From Tretioscincus oriximinensis (Eukaryota > Chordata > Lepidosauria > Squamata > Gymnophthalmidae), in contig JAJVDF010000015.1 of the NCBI GenBank assembly GCA_022410635.1, positions 3,378,936 to 3,442,935 on the forward strand: DNA of 64,000 nt, given 5' to 3'. Made by a program: the position numbers and the translations under genes. Below, piece by piece: positions 12,259 to 22,365 of this stretch. The first letter of the stretch is position 1, and the number at the start of each line of letters is the position of its first letter. A model generated the notes under the pieces. The model ran no database searches. It saw only the letters and a program-made list of their open reading frames with translations, and had not been told where the DNA came from.

Positions 12259-12458
12259 TCTTCAATGAATGGTGACTAACCATCATCTTCTTCCCCTGCC
12301 AACATGCCCCAGGGCATCAATCTTTGCAAGGCGACGGCAGTCCAAAGGATCCAGGGCACCGTCCGTCGGGGGAGGGGGCAGTGATTGGGGGGAGGGGGGG
12401 AGCCCAGAAGAAAGTGCAAGGCGGGGCGGGGCGGGGGAGGGGGGCAGCCGTCGCTCAC

Positions 12459-12649
12459 CACAACAACATCCCCCCCCCCCAACCCGAGGAGGGGAGCCGC
12501 GAGTAAATACGAACCGAAGCCCCCGTCGAGGAGATGCGCCTCCTGCCCTTGGTTGCTGCAGCGCCGGATGCTGCTGATGCTGCTGCTGCTGCTGCTTCTG
12601 GGGATGTCGGGCCGGCGTCGGGCGGTGCGGCGCTTCGCAGTTTCCTCAT
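12459..12649 (-). CDS. Weak candidate first coding exon, minus strand
   Basis: On the minus strand an ATG at 12,649 opens a frame of about 63 codons, rich in Ala, Ser and Arg. It reaches a potential splice donor (GTG then GTGAGC; intron would start at 12,458) just before a stop. I recognise no protein family, and the composition follows the GC bias. It may equally be 5' UTR or not transcribed. Given only because the donor falls at the end of an open frame inside a CpG island. Confidence 0.15.
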
Positions 12650-12654
12650 GAAGC

Positions 12655-12803
12655 GGCAGCAGCAGCAGCAGCGGACGCCGGAGAGAGCCTGGCTCGCTCC
12701 CGACAGACTCCCCCGTCGGTGCCAGGCGGGCGCGCGCCTCCTCCTCCTCCTCTCCCTCCCCCTCGAGAATCCTGGGCTGCTGCGCCGCCGCCGCCGCCGC
12801 CGC
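12655..12803. repeat. CAG and CCG trinucleotide runs
   Basis: A GCAGCAGCAGCAGCAGCAG run lies at about 12,654-12,673, with interrupted CTG-type runs at 12,572-12,600 and a CCG run at 12,785-12,803. Such triplets are common in CpG-island exons and 5' UTRs and are length-variable. Confidence 0.85.
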
Positions 12804-12838
12804 CCCTTCCGCGCACAATAAAGCCGGCAGCCTCCCCG

Positions 12839-13430
12839 NNNNNNNNNNNNNNNNNNNNNNNNNNNNNNNNNNNNNNNNNNNNNNNNNNNNNNNNNNNNNN
12901 NNNNNNNNNNNNNNNNNNNNNNNNNNNNNNNNNNNNNNNNNNNNNNNNNNNNNNNNNNNNNNNNNNNNNNNNNNNNNNNNNNNNNNNNNNNNNNNNNNNN
13001 NNNNNNNNNNNNNNNNNNNNNNNNNNNNNNNNNNNNNNNNNNNNNNNNNNNNNNNNNNNNNNNNNNNNNNNNNNNNNNNNNNNNNNNNNNNNNNNNNNNN
13101 NNNNNNNNNNNNNNNNNNNNNNNNNNNNNNNNNNNNNNNNNNNNNNNNNNNNNNNNNNNNNNNNNNNNNNNNNNNNNNNNNNNNNNNNNNNNNNNNNNNN
13201 NNNNNNNNNNNNNNNNNNNNNNNNNNNNNNNNNNNNNNNNNNNNNNNNNNNNNNNNNNNNNNNNNNNNNNNNNNNNNNNNNNNNNNNNNNNNNNNNNNNN
13301 NNNNNNNNNNNNNNNNNNNNNNNNNNNNNNNNNNNNNNNNNNNNNNNNNNNNNNNNNNNNNNNNNNNNNNNNNNNNNNNNNNNNNNNNNNNNNNNNNNNN
13401 NNNNNNNNNNNNNNNNNNNNNNNNNNNNNN
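12839..13430. other. Assembly gap (592 N)
   Basis: All bases are N. The gap lies in the most GC-rich part of the island, where short-read coverage commonly fails. It may hide the transcription start site or coding sequence. Long reading frames drawn across it are artefacts. Confidence 0.99.
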
Positions 13431-13476
13431 GGGGGGGAGATTGGGGAGGAGAATCAGCTTCTGGGAGCTGCATCCA

Positions 13477-13606
13477 TACGGAGCCTTATGCCGTGCTGTC
13501 CCTCGCAATAGGAGCCTGCCAATCCCATGCTAGGGCCATGGTCTATACTGGCATGTGGATGGCCAGGCTCCTGGCCCGAGATGTGACCNAGGATAAGGCT
13601 CCCTGG
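13477..13606. mobile_element. Palindromic DNA element, family R1
   Basis: Starts GGAGCCTTAT and ends GGATAAGGCTCC, with inner arms GGAGCCTGCCA and TGGCCAGGCTCC. This is the inverted layout shared with copies at 14,041-14,545, 17,190-17,355, 26,925-27,100 and 54,796-54,987. No coding capacity. It lies immediately beside the CpG island. Confidence 0.7.
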
Positions 13607-14090
13607 AGGAGAATTTTATCATCAGGTCAGCTGCGTGTGCATGAAAGCGAAGCGGGGGAAAAAGCGGAACGGATGCGGTAGGGGGCTCCTGGCCCTTGCC
13701 TTGTTTGCATGCATTGGTGCTTGCGTGGACTGGGCAATGCATCGGGGGCTGGTGCTTTAGTTCTAAAAAGCTGCCCCAGAGGCCAAGTTTTTTTCCATTT
13801 TTTTTCTCCCTGAAGGTCTCGTTGGCACCAACATCTGGATACTGCTCGGTTCCTAGGAGGTTTCTTTCTTTCTTTCCCTCCCCTCCTGCCTTTCCTTCTC
13901 TTTGGCCCTGTCAAGGTCTCAAGCCTTCTGATAGTTCCTCCTCCCCTTTCAGAGGAAGGAAAAGGCAAAACTTGGGGCATGGAGGGCCTTCTCTGTGGTG
14001 GCTCCCTGACTCTGGAGCAACCTCCCTCTGTTCCCACAGAGTCTTATTCTGGGCTAGACCTCGAAATAGGAGCCTGCCATCTACAAGCTA

Positions 14091-14448
14091 ATTTCAGAGA
14101 AATAGCCNTGTTAGTCTAACACAGACCTGGCCAAGGGGCGGCCCGAGGGCCACATGCGGCCCTCCTACTGTCTCTGACCGGCCCGCCCCTCTTAGCTCAG
14201 AGTTATATACAGTATTGGGTAGAACTGAGTTAACTATATTAATCCGGCCCTCTAAAACCACCCCAATTTCTCATGCGGCCCCTTGGGAAAAATTAATTGC
14301 CCACCCCTGNTCTAACAGAAAGTCCAGCAAAGGACCTAGCAGCAATTTGAGACTAACTTGAGAAAAGTGGTTGGCATAAGCTTTCCTAGAGCATCTGAAG
14401 AAGTAGACCTGTCTACGAAAGCTTACGCCAATCACTTTTCTCGAGTTA
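14091..14448 (+). mobile_element. Foldback element family F inside R1
   Basis: Starts TTTCAGAGAAATAGCC. The later arms carry AAGCTTTCCTAGAGCATCTGAAGAAG and the complementary CTACGAAAGCTTACGCC, giving a foldback. Flanked by the 12-bp duplication ATCTACAAGCTA. The right arm stops early compared with the copy at 24,009-24,215. It is itself interrupted at 14,122-14,309. Confidence 0.85.
14122..14309. mobile_element. hAT (Charlie-like) MITE inside family F copy
   Basis: 188 bp, starting CAGACCTGGCCAAGG and ending GCCCACCCCTG; the ends are imperfect inverted repeats of the CAGGGGTGGGCAA type seen in hAT/Charlie elements. An 8-bp duplication GTCTAACA flanks it (14,114-14,121; 14,310-14,317, whose first base is N). 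The interior has GGCGGCCC... and ...TGCGGCCCC, no ORF. Confidence 0.88.
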
Positions 14449-15002
14449 ATCTACAAGCTAGTGGGGGCTGCTACGGTCTACACAGGCATGTGGACGGCCA
14501 AGTTCTGTCCTTAGATACAACCCAAAATAAGGCTCAGGGGGACNAGGCCTTACCTCCTTCCTTCCCTCTCTTGTTCTCTTTTTATTGTGTCCTTGCCAGC
14601 CTTCCTGCTTGCTTTCTCCTGTCCTCAGTTTTGCTTCCCAGCTGGGGCCTTACTAGATTTAAGCTCATCAAAGCCTTCACCAAATGACATTCTGAACATC
14701 TGGGAAGTCTGTGTGCCTTAATCCCCTTTTCCCAAAAACTGGATCGGTTCCAAGCAGGTTTCAGAGTTCTTCTGTCATCACCCCAACACATTTTATTTCT
14801 ATCAGTCTATAAAGATTTTGATCCCCTAACTCTTTAAATCTGTCTGGTGGTTCAACGGAACATCAGAAATGCAATGAAGAAAAAGGAAATGCAAGTCTCA
14901 ATATGCTGGCTATTGTCCAAAACTGCCGTAGCAGCTGACCTATAAAGGTAAAATGGGCCCCACGATGTCTCAAATATTCAGAACTGGAGTCCACTTTCCC
15001 TT

Positions 15003-15340
15003 TTCATGCAAGGTTGGATANTTTGGATAGTTTCCAAACAGCTTGGATAGTTTCAAGACAGGACTAGACAGGTTTATGGACACCAAGGGTATAAATGGAN
15101 ACCAAGGGTATAAATGGATACTAGGATGGATGTCTGGATGCTGCCTCCGGGATGGAGCAACAGGCAGGACTCCTGAAATACCATTTGCAGGGAGTCATGA
15201 ACAGGAGCATATTTTGCTTTCCTCTGTTCTAACTGCCCCGGTGCATCTGGTGGGCCTCTGTGTGAGACAGAATGCTGGACTTGATGGGCTGTGGCCTGAT
15301 CCAGTATGGCTCTTCTGATGTTCTTATGTTCTTAAGGTTG
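15003..15340 (+). mobile_element. CR1-type LINE, 3' end fragment
   Basis: Encodes the last ORF2 residues (SFKTGLDRFMDTKGING), then a 3' UTR with GAGACAGAATGCTGGACTTG and CCAGTATGGCTCTTCT, ending in TGTTCTTATGTTCTTA repeats. A short internal duplication (ATAAATGGANACCAAGGGT) is present. 5'-truncated. Confidence 0.9.
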
Positions 15341-15439
15341 ACTAAGGTGTATTTTATCCAGTATGTTCAATGGGATCAATTTTGAGCCAATCATAAGTAA
15401 TAAAAGGCATTTGGGAGAGTTCAACATTTTGAGGTATAA

Positions 15440-15790
15440 CAACCAATGAGAGGGCTCAGAACTTTGGCAGCCTCCAGAGACCAGAGTCCTCTATTGGAAA
15501 CTGGCTAAAAGGCAGAAGTGGTCAAAATGAGCAAAATGCTCAGTTCTCTGGGTGGAAAGATCTGAGAAGTAGAATGCCACAGTGGCCAGTATTGGAAGNG
15601 GAAGGAAGAAATGGATCAAAGCTGGAAGGGACAAAAGGAAGGAAGATAAAGAAGAAAAAAGGAAGAAGGAAAGGAAAACAAAAAAGGAGGAATAAAACAA
15701 AGAAGTAGGAAGTGAAGGGAGGGGAGAGGGTCAGAGGGAGTGGGTGGGTGGAGGCATGGGTGCAAGCAAGCATCTGTATCTGTTCCAGGT
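15440..15790 (+). mobile_element. CR1 RT fragment joined to purine-rich tract
   Basis: 15,440-15,600 translates to a decayed CR1 RT stretch (ELWQPPETRV, KLAKRQK) and runs into a GGAAG/AAAGG-rich tract to about 15,790. The same junction, including GAAGTGAA(A)GGGG, recurs at 18,005-18,190 and, reversed, at 31,215-31,530. The three therefore share an ancestor carrying both parts. Confidence 0.65.
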
Positions 15791-16469
15791 ACAGAATTAC
15801 ACCTTTACTGTACCTAACCTAGGATTAGCTCCATTGTTCTTATCCTTTAGTAGTGCTTCCTTCAACCTGTCTTGTTCTTCCCTTCTACCACTTAAATGAG
15901 CATCACTAATGATAAACAGGAAGAATGTGCCGATATGACTTTTGCTGGCCTACAGTACTGCAGGGCTTGTGGAGAAGAAAAGGAACCTAAATTTAGACTG
16001 AGCTGATTGTCCATCCCAAAAGTAAATCTCACTTCAGATGGGTATAACCCAAACCAAAAATGCCAATGTCCCATCCTATTTATGGTAGTAAAACAGATTC
16101 TAAGCCCTCCTTTTCCACTGTTCCCCTCTGTCTAGTGGGGTCAGAGCCATGGGAAAATGTATGAGAATCTCANACTTGTATGTGACTCACTACCTGGTAG
16201 GAAAGGAGAATCCTTGAGCACAGAAATTTCTTCTATCGGAAATCCNTTTCCTGAACAGGCAGGACCTGGGTCATCTGAGTGGGGCGTGAGCAGAGTCTTG
16301 GCCAGAAACGAAAGAATAAGCATGGTGTGGGCAGAGTCTGGGCGGGGCTGTGTTTTTTGCCTGTATGGGAATTTTGTACTAATTTTTCTGTTTTGAAAAT
16401 TTTCCTTCTGTGTACAAACCTGTGCAACCAACTCAACCTCACTGGATGCCTTAAGTCATGTCATGGAAT

Positions 16470-16660
16470 AAGAGGAGAGACCTTGTATCTACTTGCAGTC
16501 AGTTGCAATTTCTTGCAATTCATGCTTTTGAATAGCTGGGTTGGCTAGAGCTACAGGCTAGTGGAAGGTGCTCACCCCTCCCCACATCCCACACGGGGCT
16601 TCGAAACCCCATATCCCAGATGAGAGATGGATTCCTTAGCGACTGATCTACCCATGCCTG
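16470..16660 (-). mobile_element. tRNA-derived SINE (family A), head part
   Basis: Minus-strand copy with the best family A promoter. The complement of GGGCTTCGAAACCCC gives the B box GGTTTCGAAGCC, and AATCCATCTCTCATCTGGG precedes it. The 3' body is missing; the copy begins in the middle (TTGTATCTACTTGCAGTCAG). Confidence 0.8.
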
Positions 16661-17180
16661 CAAGAGGTGAGAAGTGGGGTACCCTAGGGGTCTGTACTAG
16701 GGCCCCTGTTTTTCAATATGTTCATAAACGATCTGGATGCTGAGTTAAATAGCGAAGTAGCCAAGTTCACTGAGGACACTAAACTGTTAAGGGCAGTAAA
16801 AACTGAAAGTGATTCCAAGGAGCTCCAGAGTGATCTATTGAAATTGGGTGAGTGGGCAACAAAATGGCAAATGCACTTCAACTTAAGTGCAAAGTCATGC
16901 ACCTTGAGGCAAAGAACCCCAATTACTCCTACCAACTCATGGGAACTAAGCTTTCCGTGATGGAGCAGGAAAAGGATCTTGGAGTGTTGGTGGACAGCTC
17001 AATGAAGGGGGTCATCCCAGTGTGCAGCAGCAATGAAAAAAGCAAATTTAATGTTAGTTATAATTAGGAAAGGAATCGAAAACAAGTCAGCAAGTGTTGT
17101 TTTGCCTCTTTATAAACGGTGAGGCCCCATTTGGAAAACTGTTCAATTCTGGTCACCACATAGTATCCAAAATAGTACGT
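16661..17180 (+). mobile_element. CR1 LINE reverse transcriptase fragment
   Basis: Follows the order of the RT palm: a GVPQGSVLGP-like start (about 16,678), MFINDLDAELNS, then FTEDTKLLRAVKT where CR1 elements have FADDTKL, then LGEWATKWQMHFN, LMGTKLSVMEQEKDLGVLVDSSM. The catalytic region is altered (A to T, first D to E), frames shift near 17,010-17,100, and no 3' UTR follows. Dead copy. Confidence 0.88.
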
Positions 17181-17189
17181 GCAATTTTG

Positions 17190-17355
17190 ATAGGATCACA
17201 CGGCACTGGCTTTTGTGTGGATTATATTCCGGAATAGGGGTCGTGCACTTGCTAATGCTGTCTATGGGGCATTCCAGATGGGACCTGCCATAGTTTGCAC
17301 CAGTATATGGATCACAGATCCCTAATCTATGATCTAATCCAGGATAATAAGGCCT
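17190..17355. mobile_element. Palindromic DNA element, family R1
   Basis: Diverged R1 copy: GGGGCATTCCAGATGGGACCTGCCATAG, CACCAGTATATGG, then ATCCAGGATAATAAGGCC. The left arm is poor. No ORF. Confidence 0.5.
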
Positions 17356-18004
17356 AGAGGAAAAATGACTTTAGATGATAGACTTGGGTGATGAGCAAAA
17401 CTCGTATATTTTTGCAATGTTGTTATTAGTTTTCTGTTAAAATAAAATTGCAATAAGAGTCTCAAGTCTCTTCATTTGTGACAAAAGCCTTCATATAACT
17501 TGAGCACAAGGTATTCCCTGAGAAGGCAGTGTGACTAAATTCTTACTCGCAAAATAAGAGCAAAGAGACAAACCTTTGGCTTTTGCTATTTTCTGTAAAC
17601 AAGTCAAATACAAGAATGCTGCTATTCTCCAAGGCTCTTTTTTAGCCAAAGAAAACTAACCTTCCAACGCAATTTCCTATTACTTGGGGAGGAAGGGAGC
17701 ATAGAAGAAAAAATGTGGTGACATTGTTTGCAATTACTGAATTCGTGGGTTACTTTCATTTTCTTCCTGTGGAAAAGAAGAGAACAGCACTGTCTACTTC
17801 TGTCTTACCTATCTTCCCATGTTGCAAGATGCAATTAACAGCAGATTTATCTTCTATTTGCTGTGACCTGTACTAGTCTGGAATGGCACATGAATAGCAG
17901 AACCCTTAACACCCCTTTCTGGGAAAAGTACAGGGCTTAGTGCTTTTTGAGCCTGCATCCTTTGCCATTTCCATATCTGCACATATAATAAAACATGGAC
18001 CAAA
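17356..18004. other. Unique AT-rich sequence
   Basis: No recognised repeat or exon. Confidence 0.45.
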
Positions 18005-18190
18005 GGGTCCACATTCCGAGGTATAGCAACAAAGTCAGGGCTTGGAACTTTGGATAAGGAGAGAAGTAAAAGGAGGAAAGAGACAAAGGAAAATGAAGGA
18101 AATGGCAAGTGAAAGGGGGATGGGAGGGGGCAAGCGAGGGAAGGAGTGGGTGGGGGCATGGATGGGAGCAAAGGAAAGGGGGACTAGAGC
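18005..18190 (+). repeat. Purine-rich tract of the CR1 composite
   Basis: GGTATAGCAACAAAGTCAGGGCTTGG precedes a GGAAA/GGGAG tract with GGCAAGTGAAAGGGGGATGGG and GGAGTGGGTGGGGGCATGG. It aligns with 15,690-15,770 and with the reverse complement of 31,215-31,260. Confidence 0.6.
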
Positions 18191-19195
18191 CCTTTGCATT
18201 ACCATAACTCAATGGACTAATTCTGCTAGTTAATATTAAGAGACAATTGGAAATGGAAAGAAAAAAATCTGCAAAACTTCTCAGAATGTGTGGTACTTTC
18301 CCTTTTTCATTCCTATCAATCTCTACCAAAGCAAACAGCTCTAAGCGAGCTGATAAGCTGTGCAGAAAATCACAGCAGACAAGTCTGCCTCTGGCTTCAG
18401 CACAGGAGGAACAGTACCCTAAGACTTCCTTTCTTCATTTTCTTTCTGTTTTCAAAATGGATAGGACAGGATTCAGAGTAACAATAATTATTTATTTATC
18501 TATGTTAATGCAGAGGGATGCCTGTCTGTTTATTGAAAAGATAGAGATAGAACTTGTCAGAATCTGTCCTAGTAGTTCATCCGAAGGCTCATTCAGTCTG
18601 GCAAACCGTTTCCACTGTGGCCAGCCCCAGTAGCTGGCTCTCAGAAGCAGGTTATCTAGTGCAGGAGGCAATGCAACGACATCATGATCAAAACACAGTT
18701 GGGAGATAAAAGTGTGAGGCCCTAAATCAGATAATCACTTCTCACCTAAAAACCTGTAGGGTTCCGTTTAGTGAATTACCTTTGCTCTTGCAGCATCTTG
18801 GAGCAAAGAACAGGAACATGTAAGAGGGGCTCTTGGTAGAGGTTCACTAGGCATCTATATTTTATAGTTTGGGGCACCTGCTTTTAACAGGTCTACAATC
18901 AGCCCTTTTAGCTGCCTCTGGGTATCTTCCCTGGGAAGTTGGGAAGGCTTAATATGTTAGATATGTAATGTTTTTATTGTTGTCATCCACCCTAGGGCCT
19001 TGGATAAAAGGTGGAAAATGCATTCACGAATAAATAAACATGCAGGACCATGGTTTCCATAGCACTCATTTAAGCCAGTTGGTTTGCAAAAGATCTGGAG
19101 AGAGGTCCATGCACCTGAACTGTAAAGTGGGAAAGGGAGGCCAACAGCACAGTTTGATGTTTCATCCCAGAAACCACGGTAAACAGGTAAACAAC
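18191..19195. other. Unique sequence with short LINE tail
   Basis: Mostly unrecognised. About 18,950-19,040 resembles an L2-type 3' end (CACCCTAGGGCCTTGGATAAAAGG followed by AATAAATAAAC). Confidence 0.4.
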
Positions 19196-19199
19196 ATGT

Positions 19200-19530
19200 T
19201 GTGAGAGTGTTCGAGAGTGTAGTGATTGGAACAGCATCTTCTGATTATCACACACCTCCCCCCTTTCCCACTGGAGGCAGGGCTTTCTCAGGGGTTGCCC
19301 CCAGTCTATGGAATAGTCTCCCCCTCAGGGTGCCTCAGTCACCAACATTGTATTCTTTGAGAAAATCTCTGAAAATGCACCTCTTTAATCTGGTCTTTGG
19401 TTGGAGAAATGTCATTTCCTTCCCACCTTCAGATACTGGTTTTTTTNAAAAAATCAATTTTAATTGTTTTTAATGTTGGTTGCCCTAAGACTTTTTGGGT
19501 ATAGGGCAGGCTGTGTACGTGTGTGTGAGT
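19200..19530 (+). mobile_element. L2-like LINE, 3' end
   Basis: Translation shows the conserved L2-group C-terminus: GGRAFSGVAPSLWNSLPLRV, then SLRKSLKMHLFNL. A short 3' UTR follows, ending TTGCCCTAAGACTTTTTGGGTATAGGGCAGG, the L2-type end motif. 5'-truncated and decayed. Confidence 0.85.
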
Positions 19531-20279
19531 GAGTGAGTGATATTCTGGACTAGAGACTTGCAATTCACATGTTAGCGAGTAGACTATCGCAGCTGCTGGC
19601 TGGGGCCTTCTGTAGTCTTCACCAGTTTGCACCCCTATCCTGTTCCCTCCTAGCCCCCAAAACAGGCCCTGGTTTGCAGTGGGGCAATCACATGAGTGGG
19701 TGTGGCTGTGCTTCCAGCAAAGCCAGTGCTGAGTAAAAGCAAATTGCATTTTTCAGCACTTGCTTCACTTCTTTAGAGGAAATCCACTGCCACCCCATGT
19801 TACTATCAGAGTAAACAGAAAAGGAGTCGAGCCAGTGTCGCTAAATGATCTGGTTTTACTCCCATAGTGAGAACAGGGCCTTAAAGTATTTTTATCAGTT
19901 TGTTTGCCTTGATTTATAAAATTGTCAATAAATAAAAATGAGGTTATTATTATGCTAAATCTAAATCTGGATTAATTCAAGAAAAACATGGGCTGGAAAT
20001 CTGATGCAAACATCATGTGGCTTGTGCCAAAAAGCAATAGGTACGCACTGCATGAAAAAAGGATTTTTTTAAAAAAAAACCTTTAATTTTATTCAGTAAA
20101 GTATTCTTTCTGAGTAACTTTATTTTCGATCTACCCCATTACTCTCCAATTACTTGTTCGAACAAACTCTGAACTGAAGCTGGAAATGAATAAAGACTCC
20201 AGTGGCAGGCTTCCAAAGTGCCTGTTTCTGATCTGCATTTTCAACCGATGCTCTTGATGCAGTCTAGTTCACCAGCTAC
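19531..20279. other. Unique sequence
   Basis: A short GT/GA repeat at 19,516-19,540 borders it. No exon or repeat recognised. Confidence 0.4.
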
Positions 20280-20720
20280 AACTCTTTTTGGACAGGAACA
20301 ACCTGCCCACAATATTTCATGGACTGGTTACTTCAAGACTGGACTATTGTAATGCTCTCTATGTGGAGTCTTGAAGACGATTCGGAATCCGCAGCTGGTG
20401 CAGAACGGAGCAGCAAGACTGCTGACTGGTAGAGCTGGTCGGACACACAGGTCCTGAAAGAACTGCACTGGTTGGCCATTTGCTACCGAGACCAATTCAA
20501 GGTACAAGATTGACTTACAAGGTCCTACATGGCTTGGGCCCCAAATATTTGAAGGAACATCTCCTCCCATACATACCTGCCTATATCCTAAGATCTTCTG
20601 ATGTGGCTCTCCTGACAGACACCCCTCATTCACTCATCAAGGGGGTGTGGACACACAGAAGAGTCTTCTCTGTGCCAGCCTCCAAGTTATNGAATTATTT
20701 CACCTCTGTGATGCAATTTC
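20280..20720 (+). mobile_element. L2-like LINE, RT C-terminal fragment
   Basis: Decayed translation in family order: RLDYCNAL-like, QLVQNGAARLLTG-like, LKELHWLP-like, FKVQDLTYKVLHGLGPKYLKEHLLPYIPA, LRSSDVALL and RVFSVPASKLXNYF. Multiple frameshifts. It runs into the purine-rich repeat at about 20,720. Confidence 0.85.
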
Positions 20721-21130
20721 AGAGGAAGGCAAGAAGGCAGAAGAGGAGGCACAGGGAGGACATGCTAAGGAAGGTGGGGGAAGTGAAACGGTACATTGGA
20801 GACAAGTTGGGAAGGTCAGAGAGGAGCTCAGGGAGGGGTGGGGGACAGGGAGAGTAGGGGACCTGGGGAATGATGGGAAGGGGGATGGGGGTGACAGGGA
20901 GAGAAGGGAACATGGTGGATGCTGGGAAGGGAATTAGGGAGAGATGGGGAGAAGGGAACATGGAGGATGCTGGGAAAGGGGGGGGTAGGGGGACGGGTAG
21001 AAGAGAACCTGGGACTATGGGAAATGGGAGGGGGCAGAGGGAAAAAAGGGAACCTGGGAATGGGAAGGGAGGTGNGGGAAGAAAGGGGAAATATGGGAAT
21101 AGAGGACGACAGGGAAAGGGAGGCTACAGT
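20720..21130. repeat. Purine-rich imperfect minisatellite
   Basis: About 400 bases of strongly G/A-biased plus strand. Phrases such as GGGAACATGG(T/A)GGATGCTGGGAA recur at 20,905 and 20,956 (51 bases apart), and GGGAACCTGGGA variants follow. G runs could form quadruplexes. No coding role seen. Confidence 0.75.
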
Positions 21131-21179
21131 GCCTGTCCTCATCTCAAGCAGCTTGGCCGGGCTTATTCTACTAACAAAT

Positions 21180-21560
21180 AAATAAAAGGATGTCATTTTG
21201 CCCAGGATGTGTTAAAACGGTTTCCGAGCTTCTGTCAAAATGTCTAGGAAAGCTGTTGACTCAGGCCATCAAACAAACAAGAAAGCATGGTGCATAATTT
21301 CCCATTTATTCAGCCACGTTGCAACTCAAAAGATGCCCGNGTTTGTGTGCTAATTAAGGAAAGGGCACGGAGACATCTTGGCAGCAGAATTCTTTGTATG
21401 GGAGCTTCGTACCTTTTGTCTGCCAGGCCACAGATTAATGCAACAGAGACAATCATGTTTATTGNGGAGCACAATAAACATTTTAGTCTTTAAGCCTCCA
21501 TTCTGGCCACTACACAGCTCAGTGAGAAGCACACAGGGTAACCAACAGTTAGATGTGCAT
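21180..21560. promoter_or_regulatory. Candidate conserved non-coding element
   Basis: Repeat-free DNA with several homeodomain-type cores (GCTAATTAAGG near 21,349; AGATTAATGC near 21,432) and TTTATT/CAATAAA motifs. No frame of coding character. This is inference from sequence texture; conservation was not tested. Confidence 0.3.
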
Positions 21561-21564
21561 GCAG

Positions 21565-22070
21565 TGTAAAGCTGATAAGGTTGCAATGGTCTATTGGAAG
21601 AACAATTCCTTTATCGCAAAAGACACCTTCCTGGAAGATGCAATTTTCTATTAGCCTGATTATTCTGAAGACAAATACTGTAATTACTTTTGAGACCTCT
21701 TACTACCTAGGTTAGTTTGTCTCCTTTCCTACCTATTTCTGAGGATCATAAGTGTGCCAGGATGTACAATCCATTCTACTTCTCCGTGTGGAGCAGCATA
21801 GCCCTATTGACCTGTCATAGGAAAACACATTCTATGCTTTGTATAGAAGCTTTTACTGTGAAAAGCTCTGAGCGTTCTGAACAACTTAGAATATCTTTGG
21901 CGAGCTACTTATTATGTTGTGGGTTGAGTTTCTCTTTGTGCAAATGTTTAGACACAAAGGAAGAATGTGGGCTTCAAAAGTGAGACAACTGAATTAAGAC
22001 TGACCCATAATCCTCCAGGCAAGAGACTTGTTTAAATCCTGCAGTCACAAGACAGTCTTCCCATGAGAAG
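21565..22070. other. Unique sequence
   Basis: No repeat or exon recognised; AT-rich with TAAT-type motifs near 21,650-21,700. Confidence 0.4.
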
Positions 22071-22074
22071 TACA

Positions 22075-22365
22075 GTGGTGCAAAAGGTTAAGAGCTCAGT
22101 GTTTCAACAATGATATTGGTGTTCGAGGCCCATGTATCAGCCGTGGAGAGGGGTAAATGCCTTCTCTTGCCCTTAGCTTCAGCCAAGCCAGCTGTTCAAA
22201 AGTAAAGACATTTGTGAGTAGGTTAATGGGTACCACCACAACATGGTGAGAAGATACAGTTCAGTAGACATAAGCTTCAAGGTGAAAAATAACCTTGTAA
22301 GTCACTCTGAGTCCCTTCAGGTGAGAAGGGCAGGGTATACAAATCCAGATTATTCTTCTATACTT
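22075..22365 (+). mobile_element. tRNA-derived SINE (family A)
   Basis: Head GGTGCAAAAGGTTAAGAGC with a B-box-like GGTGTTCGAGGCCC. Body GTGGAGAGGGGTAAATGCC. 3' end CACTCTGAGTCCCTTCAGG, then GAAGGGCAGGGTATAC and a TTC-type tail stub. Confidence 0.8.

Larger units (their letters stand above)
12290..13470. promoter_or_regulatory. CpG island, candidate promoter/first exon, split by gap
   Basis: This is the only stretch in the window with dense CpG and very high GC. It has CAG repeats (12,655-12,672), a CCG run (12,785-12,803), many GGGCGG-like (Sp1-type) boxes and an 11-base C run (about 12,470-12,480). It continues into the assembly gap and out to about 13,470. Such islands usually mark promoters of broadly expressed or developmental genes. 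The gene is not identifiable. Several frames are open on both strands, as expected for GC-rich DNA, so strand is undecided. Confidence 0.65.
14041..14545. mobile_element. R1 palindromic element split by a later insertion
   Basis: Left half 14,041-14,090 (TCTTATTCTGGGC, AATAGGAGCCTGCCA). Right half 14,461-14,545 (CTACGGTCTACACAGG, CAAAATAAGGCTC). The 12-base segment ATCTACAAGCTA is duplicated either side of the insertion (14,079-14,090 and 14,449-14,460). R1 is therefore the oldest of three nested elements. Confidence 0.8.

Noticed and set aside
11793..12286. Frames of 130-160 codons with RRRGPLSL, GAPILEEE or RGPLLLKD repeats
   Set aside because: All derive from the 24-bp minisatellite read in different frames on both strands; none has a unique domain.
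12276..13681. Very long reading frames across the island (up to 410 codons)
   Set aside because: They run through 592 N bases, which carry no information, and the rest is GC-biased low-complexity sequence open in many frames.
16470..16660. Possible functional tRNA gene from the good B box
   Set aside because: The head is continuous with SINE body sequence, lacks a cloverleaf with paired acceptor stem, and matches other SINE copies.
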